From assembly GCA_030037875.1 (NCBI GenBank), contig JASHPV010000183.1:1-54361 (forward strand): a DNA stretch of 54,361 nucleotides. The letters run 5' to 3'. The notes beneath the pieces are model-generated. The model worked only from the letters and a program-made list of their open reading frames with translations, was not told where the DNA came from and did not search any database. Both the position numbers and the translations under genes were made by a program. Below are positions 8,224-16,198 of this stretch, one piece after another; positions within the stretch are counted from its first letter, which is position 1; every line of letters begins with the position of its first letter. This DNA comes from Thermoplasmata archaeon (GTDB lineage Archaea; Thermoplasmatota; Thermoplasmata; Lutacidiplasmatales; UBA184).

Positions 8224-8781
8224 CTATGGGCAAGTCCCCACAGCGCTACACTGCAGCCAGATCGCTTGGACACTGTTGATGATCGGGCCTGTGCTGCCGG
8301 CTCCGACGTCGTAGTAGAAGGTGAACACGACATTGGCCCCTGGCGAGGTGGCTTGGGTCTCCACGTAGGTAGTAACGGTCGTGATCGCGCCGCCCGCGCC
8401 GGTCGAGATGGTGAAGCTCAGCTCCAACTCGGAACTGGCAGTAGCCCCGGCGGCCTCTGTGAACTTCCAGAACTGCCCGACGTCGCCGGCCGTGACCGCA
8501 TTGACTGCGTAGGATGCCGCGCCTGCCGTGAATACCTGAGGCGCAGCCGCGGTGCTTCCAGTGATACTGGTCGTTCCGGCGGGAACGGTGGCGACCCCGA
8601 CACTGGTCTCACTCCACCACGCGGGGTTGGCTGTTGCGCCATTGGACACGCCCCCGCCGTTCTCTCCACTCCCATTGGTCACGGTCAAACTCGCGGCCAC
8701 GGCATACCCGGCTCCAAAGACGACCATGAGCAGGGCGATGAACACATAGGCCGTCCGTCGGTCAATTCCAATCTTCGTCAA
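8224..8781 (-). CDS. Secreted/anchored protein, tandem paralogue 1
   Basis: A protein of about 185 residues with one N-terminal hydrophobic helix (RTAYVFIALLMVVFGAGYAV) and a beta-rich exterior. It shares with the next two genes a block after the helix (LTVTNGSGENGG), ELELSFTIST, TTVTTYVETQ, a F-x-F-Y-Y-D strand and a C-terminal cysteine pair, CSAVGTCP. The TTG at 8781 was chosen because GGTGGAG lies seven bases upstream and the paralogues start equally close to their helix; an ATG at 8847 would add 22 residues spanning a TATA-like CTTATAC. Function is unknown. A fibre- or pilin-like surface subunit is one possibility. Confidence 0.75.
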   Translation of the reverse strand: MTKIGIDRRTAYVFIALLMVVFGAGYAVAASLTVTNGSGENGGGVSNGATANPAWWSETSVGVATVPAGTTSITGSTAAAPQVFTAGAASYAVNAVTAGDVGQFWKFTEAAGATASSELELSFTISTGAGGAITTVTTYVETQATSPGANVVFTFYYDVGAGSTGPIINSVQAIWLQCSAVGTCP

Positions 8782-9014
8782 GGTCTCACTCCACCCGGTG
8801 GATACGCGTATTCCCGGGTCCGTGTATAAGAAACCGCGGGTGCGCATAGCGCCATATTAATACGCATTGCGGTCCGCCGACTTCGGGAGATCCCCCGCGG
8901 ACCGCCCCCGGTCGTCCGGGGGCGGGATCGCTACCGGTTTCCGGACGGACGAAGGCTGGGACGACGCCGGTCCCTGTTACGGGCCGGGTCCGGACACTTC
9001 CGGTGCGCAGAACG

Positions 9015-9629
9015 TTAGGGGCAAGTACCTACTGCGGTGCACTGCTGGGACACTTGCGTGAAGGCCTGGACTGCGACCGAAGCCGGGGCTCCGGTCCCGG
9101 CATCGTAGAAGAACTGGAACACAATCGGGTTCGCGGGCGCCGTGCCTTGCGTTTCCACATAGACCGTGACCGTGTTCGTTGCACCGGTGATGCCGTAGGC
9201 AATCGTGAAGATGATCTCAAGCTCCGTGTTCACCGGGGCCGCGGTTCCTTCGGTAAAGTTCCAGCGCACCGCGAGGTGACCGGCGGTAGCCGGGTTGATC
9301 CGGTAGCTTGCCGCAGCGTGAAGAACCGTGGGAAATCGGGCGGCCCCACTCACGAAGCCTGGCAACGGCGCGTGCATGGTGTCCGCGAACGTGCCGTCGA
9401 GAGTCCAATAGGTGAGACTGGTGCTTCCCTCGTATCCCCCGCTTGCCTGCTCAGTCGTCCCGGCGGTGATGACAAGAGCCGCGACCACCCCGCCCGCAGT
9501 CGCCAACACCACCAAAACCACTGCGAACAGCATCGAGATGCGAGGGAGGGCACGGTTTCTAGCACCCCGTGGGAGCGCTCGTCGCCGCAGCGGACCTTCC
9601 GGGACATCCGCCTCCTGTTCGGTCAGCAT
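9015..9629 (-). CDS. Secreted/anchored protein, tandem paralogue 2
   Basis: A 204-residue protein with an N-terminal hydrophobic segment (about residues 33-57, SMLFAVVLVVLATAGGVVAA). Its ectodomain is clearly related to both neighbours: LVITAGTTEQ, TELEIIFTIAYG, VTVYVETQG, VFQFFYDAG and the terminal CTAVGTCP pair. Its ATG overlaps the TGA of paralogue 3 by seven bases, so the two are co-transcribed and probably translationally coupled. A later ATG at 9533 sits at the start of the helix. The tail motif with two cysteines suggests a disulfide outside the cell. Function unknown. Confidence 0.76.
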   Translation of the reverse strand: MLTEQEADVPEGPLRRRALPRGARNRALPRISMLFAVVLVVLATAGGVVAALVITAGTTEQASGGYEGSTSLTYWTLDGTFADTMHAPLPGFVSGAARFPTVLHAAASYRINPATAGHLAVRWNFTEGTAAPVNTELEIIFTIAYGITGATNTVTVYVETQGTAPANPIVFQFFYDAGTGAPASVAVQAFTQVSQQCTAVGTCP

Positions 9630-10180
9630 GTGCCCGCTCCTCCCGAACAGAGCTGGGAGACCTCTTCCTCGGAGTTGAGGGAAATCGCGAGAGCCGATCC
9701 GGAATCCCAGTAGAACGTGAACTCCCAGTCGGGGGTGGGACCGGCCGCCTGCGTCTCGACGTACGCCACGATCGTGGTGATCGTGGGGCCAGCCCCAGTG
9801 GATACGGTGAAACTGAGCATCAATTCTCGATTCGCGTTAAATCCGTTGTCGGTCTCGTTGAATATCCACACGAGCGCCGTGTCACCGCCGGTGCCGGCAT
9901 TGATCATGTAGTCCGCGCTGGCCGAGGGTAGGGAGGTGGGACTCACCGCGCTAGTGCTGATCAGCGCCGGGGGCGTAGCGGGTGTGCTCAGGTTGTCGAT
10001 GGCCCCAATCTGATCCCAGTACTGCAGCCACGCGCCCGTATGATGGGACCCGTCGCCATTCTCGGCCGGGCCGGCGGTTACGGTAAGGCCCACCGCGGTG
10101 GCGAGTCCGGCGCCAAAAGCTATGGCAATCGCTACGACGACATAGGCCAAGCGGATTTTTTTCCGAATCCAGGGGAACAT
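9623..10180 (-). CDS. Secreted/anchored protein, tandem paralogue 3
   Basis: A 185-residue protein starting MFPWIRKKIRLAYVV, with a hydrophobic helix to about residue 31 and then LTVTAGPAENG. Shared with the two downstream genes are ELMLSFTVSTGAG, TTIVAYVETQ, EFTFYWDSG and a terminal cysteine pair (CSGGAGTC). The ATG at 10180 was preferred over 10240 because a CTATAT box lies 24 bases upstream of it. It is the first gene of the three-member cluster. The ectodomain core is more diverged than those of the other two. Function unknown. Confidence 0.76.
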   Translation of the reverse strand: MFPWIRKKIRLAYVVVAIAIAFGAGLATAVGLTVTAGPAENGDGSHHTGAWLQYWDQIGAIDNLSTPATPPALISTSAVSPTSLPSASADYMINAGTGGDTALVWIFNETDNGFNANRELMLSFTVSTGAGPTITTIVAYVETQAAGPTPDWEFTFYWDSGSALAISLNSEEEVSQLCSGGAGTC

Positions 10181-10200
10181 CCGTCCTTCGTGGTCTCGCC

Positions 10201-10206
10201 ATATAG
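10201..10206 (-). promoter_or_regulatory. TATA-like box of the secreted trio
   Basis: Minus-strand CTATAT is centred about 24 bases upstream of the ATG at 10180, consistent with leaderless expression of the first secreted paralogue. Confidence 0.5.
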
Positions 10207-10371
10207 ACTCCCGGGGAGGCGTATTTCTGCGTATCGGCACAACGTCGCCCCCGTGGAGCTCGGACTATCCACGGGTGAAGTCTTCGGCGACCTGCACCAG
10301 AACCGCGACCCCAGGGCATAAAACGCCCCCAGCTTCCCGGACGTACGAAAGGTGGGGCGACCCGGCTCGGA

Positions 10372-10914
10372 ATGACCGTCTATATTGGACTCCTTCGAGC
10401 CGTGAACGTGGGCGGCTCCGGTAAGATCGACATGATCGCCCTTGCGGCGCTGTTGAGCCGTATGGGGCTTGGGGACGTGCACACCGTCCTCCAGTCCGGC
10501 AACGTCGTGTTCCGCACCGATGTCACGGAAGTGACCCCGCTGGAAGTTGCCATCGAGCGCGCACTTTCCGAGCAGCTGGGGCTCAGGACCGACGTTTTCG
10601 TTCGCACGCTCCCGGAATGGCGCTCCATCCTGAGACAGAACCCGTTTCCCCTGGAAGCGAAGACAGACCCGGCCCACCTGGTCGTTACGCTCCTGAAACG
10701 GGCTCCCGAACCGAGCGAGTGGAGAGACCTGGAACGATCCATTCCGGGCCGAGAGCGGATTCAAGGGGCCGGCCGCCACGCGTACATCGTTTACCCGGAC
10801 GGAATCGGCACTTCGAAACTCACTGCGGCTGTGATCGAGCGACAATTGTCGACGCGAAGCACGAGCCGAAACTGGAACACGGTACAGAGACTGGATCAAC
10901 TCGCTTCGTCCTGA
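10372..10914 (+). CDS. DUF1697 family protein
   Basis: A 180-residue protein matching DUF1697 over its whole length: it opens YIGLLRAVNVGGSGKIDM, then has LQSGNVVF and a mid-protein hydrophobic core before the RNWNTV element near the C-terminus. Members are widespread and their function is not established. A TATA-like CATAAAA lies near 10317-10323, which would give a short leader. Its last 19 bases overlap the 3' end of the convergent HerA-like gene. Confidence 0.9.
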   Translation: MTVYIGLLRAVNVGGSGKIDMIALAALLSRMGLGDVHTVLQSGNVVFRTDVTEVTPLEVAIERALSEQLGLRTDVFVRTLPEWRSILRQNPFPLEAKTDPAHLVVTLLKRAPEPSEWRDLERSIPGRERIQGAGRHAYIVYPDGIGTSKLTAAVIERQLSTRSTSRNWNTVQRLDQLASS

Positions 10915-13295
10915 GATCGCTCGGTCGCCGGGTTTCCAATACTTCCCCCGGTCGCGTCGGACCCGGGAATGCCCCGCTTGGCCGGCAACATTTCGGCGAG
11001 ACGTTTCCGCGACAGTACCCAGAAGCTGCCGGCGTCGTCCTTACCGTTCCGGATCAGCGCGCCCGCCGAGGCCAGGAAGCGACCCCCGCTCCGTACCCAG
11101 CTCTCCGCGGTCCGAGGATCGACGGACCATCTCGCCCGCAGGTCCGGGAGATGCACGGTCAACTCGGCCCGGTCTCCCGAGCGTTCGACCCATTCGGTCA
11201 AGGCTTCCATCACGGGCGTCGCAGCGTCCGGCCGGGATGGGCCGTTGGGAATCGGACTTGTAGCCCGTTCGGATTTGTCGTGCACGATGGGGGTGGGTTG
11301 GTCGCCCGCCCCAACATCCGTCGGCACGATAGGCCGGAACGAGTTCGGATCCCGCTGTCCCTGGACCGGGCGAGACAACTGGACCCAGTGCGTTTCCGCC
11401 CCTTTGTCGATCAGGATGGCCGCCTCGCCCCGAGGTAATCGGAGGAGGCGCTCGGCCGTGACCTGCGGCACCCACCGGGAGACATCTCTCGCGTCGAACG
11501 GATCTCCCCGAAACAGCACCACGTCAGCCGAGTTGGTCGTAACAGCGTCCCGGACCATCTCTGGAAGGGAGCGCAGCGATTGCGTAACGCTCCAGACGTG
11601 GAGATTGAATCGCCGCCCCAGACGCAACATTTCCGCCACACCTTCGTGGGCGTACCATTGCGCCTCGTCCAGCACGAGAAACACTTTCGTTTGTCTGGTG
11701 CGCACGAGGGCCTCGTTCCATACGAGCGCGAGCACGACCGCGAGCAGGTACCGGGCCGCGGGTTCACCGACTTGGGGCGCGTCGCCGGAAATCACGGTGA
11801 TCCGGCCGGGGGTCACCGCAGCGCCGACGGACCAAGTCGGGGACCGGGCGTCCAGCATCTGCGTCAAGACCGGGCTCCGAGTTATCTCACCCAGTAGCCG
11901 CCGGGCACCGTCGCCGTCTTGGGGCGCGCGTTCAATCCGGCGTCGGATCTCGTCGACCGCTTCTCGAGCGCCGTCCGGTACGGTGCGCCGAGGAAAACCT
12001 TCGGGCGACAGTAACCGCTCGGCTAACGCAAGCGACGATCCGGGCCATTGGCCCGCGGCGCGCAGCGCTTGAAGCAACATCTCCTCGAGCCGCGGACCCC
12101 AAAAGGAGGACTCCGCGTACTGACCTGCCCGGACCCGGCGAAGCGCCGCGACGATATCGCCGAGCAACCGTTCACGGTGTGCCGCACCGTCGCTCCGTTG
12201 GGAAGCGACCTGGTGCAGGAGGTTCAGCGTCAGACCCGGCACGGCCGGCGAAACCCAGGAAACTTGGGGGCTCCTCGCATCCGGAACGCCCGACAGAAAC
12301 TCTCTCGCGGTGTCACCCACCGGATCGAACAGGATCATCGACCCCCACTGGGCGGCTTGCCAGGCGAGCCGGACGATGAGCGAGCTCTTTCCCATGCCCG
12401 TCTCTCCCAACACTAGCAAATGCCGGCCTTGTTCGGACTCGACCGGTAGGCCGACGAAGGAACCCCCCAGGTCTCGCCCAACCCAAAGCCGGGCTCGATC
12501 GGAGCCGTGGGCCGCAGTCGCGGCAATCGGGGTGGGCGGGGGAAACAATCCGACCAGCTCGGCCTCGGTCAGAACGGCATCTCTGCCTAGTCTGGCGAGA
12601 GGGGAGCCGGCGGACCGACAGGCGAACCGGTTTCCGCCTTCAAGATGGGATGTGGCCTCGAGCAGGTGGGCTACCTGGGAACCCGCATCGTCAGCCTTGC
12701 GCCGGGCATCGATCAAAATCCTTCCGGAGACCCTCCACCGCAACCCGGTGCGGCGGGCTTCCTCACGGTCTTTGAGGATGCGTTCTGGAAGTGTCCGTAT
12801 GCGCTCGTCCTTCGCGAGCGGCTCGCCCCATTCGGGGAGCCATTTCTCTCGCGAGGGGAAGCCAAGGTCTGGAACCAGTTCCCACTCCACGGCGACACCG
12901 GCTCGGCTCATGCGGAGTTGCCCCAGCACCGTCTCGGACCATGGGGGCTCATCCGGCGGGGTAGGAAACGGCTGTTCGGCCGCTCCGCCTTGCGTCACTC
13001 TGAACTCGGGTCGCGACTGGGCGAGCCCGTGCCAATCGCCCGCGGCATGCCATTGTCCCATCTCATAGGCGGAGGAGAGTCCGAAATGCAACCATCGTTC
13101 CCCCACTGGGGACGAGACCCCCAGTACCACTCCCCCCGAGTCGCCGGAGGACCATCGCATTCGAAGAGGGATTCCGAGCCCATGAGCCGCGCGAAGAGCC
13201 CGACGCAGGCGACCGACGAATTGTCGGGTTTGATCGGGAGAGACCAAGGCGGAGACCGGCCGGTACCCGTAGCTCCGCCACCCCCGCTGCAGCAC
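10896..13295 (-). CDS. HerA/VirB4-like DUF87 ATPase
   Basis: A 799-residue P-loop ATPase of the FtsK-HerA superfamily. The N-terminal ~270 residues resemble the non-catalytic front of VirB4/TraC-like proteins, followed by Walker A GETGMGKSS (residues 297-305), MILFDPVGDTAREFL, and Walker B VFLVLDEAQWY (around 545), then a TQSLRSLPE sensor-like strand typical of pumps that move DNA. The last ~100 residues look like a winged helix. No NurA nuclease and no conjugation genes are adjacent, so HerA-type end processing, DNA transfer and protein export all remain possible. The GTG at 13295 is preceded by GGAGGGG about nine bases upstream. Confidence 0.84.
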   Translation of the reverse strand: MLQRGWRSYGYRPVSALVSPDQTRQFVGRLRRALRAAHGLGIPLRMRWSSGDSGGVVLGVSSPVGERWLHFGLSSAYEMGQWHAAGDWHGLAQSRPEFRVTQGGAAEQPFPTPPDEPPWSETVLGQLRMSRAGVAVEWELVPDLGFPSREKWLPEWGEPLAKDERIRTLPERILKDREEARRTGLRWRVSGRILIDARRKADDAGSQVAHLLEATSHLEGGNRFACRSAGSPLARLGRDAVLTEAELVGLFPPPTPIAATAAHGSDRARLWVGRDLGGSFVGLPVESEQGRHLLVLGETGMGKSSLIVRLAWQAAQWGSMILFDPVGDTAREFLSGVPDARSPQVSWVSPAVPGLTLNLLHQVASQRSDGAAHRERLLGDIVAALRRVRAGQYAESSFWGPRLEEMLLQALRAAGQWPGSSLALAERLLSPEGFPRRTVPDGAREAVDEIRRRIERAPQDGDGARRLLGEITRSPVLTQMLDARSPTWSVGAAVTPGRITVISGDAPQVGEPAARYLLAVVLALVWNEALVRTRQTKVFLVLDEAQWYAHEGVAEMLRLGRRFNLHVWSVTQSLRSLPEMVRDAVTTNSADVVLFRGDPFDARDVSRWVPQVTAERLLRLPRGEAAILIDKGAETHWVQLSRPVQGQRDPNSFRPIVPTDVGAGDQPTPIVHDKSERATSPIPNGPSRPDAATPVMEALTEWVERSGDRAELTVHLPDLRARWSVDPRTAESWVRSGGRFLASAGALIRNGKDDAGSFWVLSRKRLAEMLPAKRGIPGSDATGGSIGNPATERSQDEAS

Positions 13296-13453
13296 CGTCC
13301 CGGATACCCCTCCGAAATGAACCGGTCGAAGGAGTTCCTATTGGCGGCGACGACGAACGGTGAACGCTGATCCAGCCGGGCGCGCCTCCGGGCACTCGAG
13401 GGCGAGTTAGTCTCAAGTAGCGTCCCCGGTCCTCGACCCCCGGTCGGTTCGAG

Positions 13454-14572
13454 ATGGCGTCGCTCGAGGAGCAGATCGCGGCCATCGAGGACGAGATCCG
13501 GCGGACGCCCTACAACAAGGCCACCTCGGGGCACATCGGCCGACTCCGAGCGCGGATCGCATTCCTCCGGCTCGAGCGAGAGAAGCGGAGTCGCGGGAAA
13601 GGCGGCGGGATCGGGTACGCCGTCCGGAAGTCGGGTCACGCCACGGTGGCGCTGGTGGGCTACCCTTCTGTTGGGAAGTCGACGCTGCTCACCCGGCTGA
13701 CGGGCGCGAACAGCCAAGCGGCGGCCTACGATTTCACGACGGTCTCGATCATTCCAGGCATGATGGACGCCGCCGGCGCCTCTGTGCAGGTTCTCGACAT
13801 GCCCGGCCTCGTGCCGGGTGCCTCGCGGGGCCGGGGGCGGGGCCGGGAAGTTCTCTCCGTCGTCCGATCCGCAGACCTGGTTCTATTCATGATCGACAAG
13901 GATCACCCGGATTTTCGAGGACTTCGGGAGGAGCTGGAAGACGCAGGGGTCCGGGTCAATGCCCGCCGCCCGCGAGTCATTGTTACGCCCGCGGCCCGAG
14001 GCGGGCTCACGATCACGAGCACGGTCAAGCTCACCCGACTGGATCCGGAATCCGCGACTGGCATCGCCCGGGAGTTCGGCCTCCACAACGGCTCGATCGT
14101 CTTCCGGGAGGACGCCACCGCCGAGCAACTGATCGATGTGCTGGCGGGAAACCGGGTCTACCTACCGGCCATCCTTGCCGTAAACAAGTCGGACCTCCTC
14201 GCGCCGGCGGACCGGGCGAAGATTCGGGAGCAGGTCAAGCCTTTCGAACCGATCTTCATCGCCGCCGAATCCGGACAGAACCTGGACGAGCTGGTCCTCG
14301 CCCTCGTGCGGGCGCTCGCATTCATCCGTGTCTATCTGCGCCCGCCGGGCGGCGAGGCGGACCGGGTCGAACCGCTGATCCTCCGGGGGGGCAGCCGCAT
14401 CCAGGACCTCCTGGCCCGATTGCCCCCGGACCTCGGGAAGAACTTCAAGGCCGCGCTCGTCTGGGGTCGCAGCGCACGGTTCCCGGGCCAGACCGTCGGT
14501 CGGGATCATGCGCTCGCGGACGAGGACGTCGTTACGGTGCTCGTGCAGCGCGGTCGCGCCGTTCCGGCGTAG
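13454..14572 (+). CDS. DRG/Rbg-family GTPase with TGS domain
   Basis: A 372-residue translation-associated GTPase. An N-terminal helix (EEQIAAIEDEIRRTPYNKAT) precedes G1 ALVGYPSVGKSTLL, G3 LDMPGLVPGAS and G4 AVNKSDLL; the C-terminal TGS domain ends with the DHALADEDVVTVLV signature. Length and domain order match archaeal DRG proteins. Homologues bind ribosomes. Its 3' end overlaps the convergent fibrillarin gene by 41 bases, which is long for a convergent overlap and means the last codons of both proteins share sequence. Confidence 0.95.
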   Translation: MASLEEQIAAIEDEIRRTPYNKATSGHIGRLRARIAFLRLEREKRSRGKGGGIGYAVRKSGHATVALVGYPSVGKSTLLTRLTGANSQAAAYDFTTVSIIPGMMDAAGASVQVLDMPGLVPGASRGRGRGREVLSVVRSADLVLFMIDKDHPDFRGLREELEDAGVRVNARRPRVIVTPAARGGLTITSTVKLTRLDPESATGIAREFGLHNGSIVFREDATAEQLIDVLAGNRVYLPAILAVNKSDLLAPADRAKIREQVKPFEPIFIAAESGQNLDELVLALVRALAFIRVYLRPPGGEADRVEPLILRGGSRIQDLLARLPPDLGKNFKAALVWGRSARFPGQTVGRDHALADEDVVTVLVQRGRAVPA

Positions 14573-15290
14573 CGACCCGGACCCGCTTAGAGACGGCCGG
14601 CGGCATCCGGGCCGCCAAGAAGCGATGCTGACGATGGAATGGCTCCAGCACGACCGGGGCCGAGAGGGCCCTCAGGGGGCGAAGCTCCGCGAGCGATCGG
14701 TCGACGAGGACCTCCGGGGATAGGTCCCTACCCAAGCTGGACAGCTTGAGCACCAACAGGAGCGGCCGACCATCACGTAGGAAAAGGTCCGCGTTGCGAC
14801 GAGCGATGCCCACCTGGTCTGGCTGAGCGACGTCGGAGTAGACTCCGTCGACCGGCGGGACCCACCCCGCGTAGTCGTCGGGCCGTCGCGCGTCGCCCAG
14901 AATAGGGAACAGGTTCGGGTACCGCTCCGCCAACCGAAGCAGGCGGGCGAACGGCCGCAAGCTGATCTCCACGGCGTAGACCGCCCCCGTCGGTCCCACG
15001 AGGTCCGCGAGGTGGGACGCGGTGGTCCCCGTAGCAGCGCCTAGGTAGAGCCATCGCTCTCCCGGCTGGGGTACCGGCCCGCCGAATCCCTTGAGCAGGG
15101 CCGATGACAGCTTGCTCCGGTACGGATCCCACCGGCGCCACCACGCGGATCGCACCGGCACGAGGCGCTCTCCGTACACGTCCGGCGGCGTACCCAGGGC
15201 CTCGGTGGCCGGGACCCGTCGGTCGCCCTCTCGAAGCTCATGAAGGCGCGGAGACCATCGTGTCCACGCCGTTGACCCGGACCCGCTCAC
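14532..15290 (-). CDS. flpA: Fibrillarin, rRNA/tRNA 2'-O-methyltransferase
   Basis: A 252-residue archaeal fibrillarin, the catalytic subunit of box C/D RNPs. Seen are the YRSKLSSALLKG element, the SAM-binding motif WLYLGAATGTTASHL, AVEISLRPF, LGDARRP and the SDVAQPDQ catalytic loop, all in family order. It is preceded by Nop5 with a GTGA overlap at 15287-15290, the usual Nop5-fibrillarin operon. It guides methylation with L7Ae, whose gene is not in this window. The C-terminus is Arg-rich and somewhat longer than typical, inside the overlap with the DRG gene. Confidence 0.95.
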   Translation of the reverse strand: MSGSGSTAWTRWSPRLHELREGDRRVPATEALGTPPDVYGERLVPVRSAWWRRWDPYRSKLSSALLKGFGGPVPQPGERWLYLGAATGTTASHLADLVGPTGAVYAVEISLRPFARLLRLAERYPNLFPILGDARRPDDYAGWVPPVDGVYSDVAQPDQVGIARRNADLFLRDGRPLLLVLKLSSLGRDLSPEVLVDRSLAELRPLRALSAPVVLEPFHRQHRFLAARMPPAVSKRVRVATPERRDRAARAP

Positions 15291-16195
15291 GACCGTCGCT
15301 TCCTGAGTTGGGCGATTCGTCGTTCTCGCCGGCTAACGAGTTCCGCCGATATCGATCGACCCGACGTGGCATCCGCACGGGCGGCGATGGCCGCTAGAGC
15401 CGCCACCGACCGGGCCAGCGCACCGGACCGGGCGGGCGGAACCTGCGACATCCCCTCCGCGTGGTAAAGGAACCCGAAACGAGGAGAACGCCCGGGACCG
15501 AAGCGTCGGCGAGCCCCGAGCAGTTGAACCCTGGATGCATCCATCCTCGACAGCGGCCCCAGACCCCCGGCAGCGGCGATGAGATGGGCCGCCACGGCTG
15601 GGCCAACGACCGTCGAGAGGTTGGGCGCAACCTTCCGGGCTTGGGCTTCGAGCGCCTCCGTCAGCTCCCTCAAGTGTCGAACCAGCTGATCTCGGGTGGA
15701 CGAAGAGAGACGGGCATAGTCCGATAGAACGGGGGCGCCTTCTGAGACCCAGCTGTCCGCCGCGTTCGTCTCCCGCCGGAGCACCCGTCGCACGCGCTCC
15801 TCTTCCCGGGCCAAGGCCGAAAGGGTGGCTTCCGGGGCTTGCATCGCTCGCTGGAGACGAAGACGGGCGAATGCGATCAGGAGCGTTCTTTCCTCTCGGT
15901 CCGGCCGGAAAGCCACGGCGCGCATCGCCCGACGTTCCGGAAGAGGAGGCACTCGCGACACCAGGTCGTGGTGCTCGAGCCACTCCTGCAAGGGTCGGTC
16001 GCTTGCGAGAATGACGGAGCCGACGGATCGTTTCCGAATCCAATCCAATAGGGCCGGCGGAATGCCGTCCAGGCCTCCGGCCAAAAGCTCTGCCGCCCGT
16101 TGCGGATTTGGGTCGACGGTGCGCTCTTCGAGGATCGTGCCCGCGGCGTCGAGCCAGCGCAGCCACCGGCCCGAGCGAACCAGGGCCTCGGGCAC
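15287..16195 (-). CDS. nop5: Nop5 (Nop56/58) box C/D RNP core protein
   Basis: A 302-residue scaffold of the box C/D methylation complex, which bridges fibrillarin and L7Ae-bound guide RNA. The Nop domain is clear in the second half: APNLSTVVGPAVAAHLIAAA, GGLGPLSRMDASRVQLLGA and GFLYHAEGMSQ. It is shorter than typical archaeal Nop5 because the N-terminal fibrillarin-binding domain and the coiled coil are compressed and the charged C-terminal tail is short. It is translationally coupled to fibrillarin. The gene begins three bases after the PurF stop, so it probably shares a transcript with PurF. Confidence 0.93.
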   Translation of the reverse strand: MPEALVRSGRWLRWLDAAGTILEERTVDPNPQRAAELLAGGLDGIPPALLDWIRKRSVGSVILASDRPLQEWLEHHDLVSRVPPLPERRAMRAVAFRPDREERTLLIAFARLRLQRAMQAPEATLSALAREEERVRRVLRRETNAADSWVSEGAPVLSDYARLSSSTRDQLVRHLRELTEALEAQARKVAPNLSTVVGPAVAAHLIAAAGGLGPLSRMDASRVQLLGARRRFGPGRSPRFGFLYHAEGMSQVPPARSGALARSVAALAAIAARADATSGRSISAELVSRRERRIAQLRKRRS

Positions 16196-16198
16196 GCC

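Noticed and set aside
8845-8863. ATATTAAT near 8854-8861 as the promoter of the last secreted paralogue
   Set aside because: A start about 27 bases downstream would fall inside the ATG 8847 frame; CTTATAC at 8824-8830 with the SD-preceded TTG 8781 fits better, though the point is not settled.
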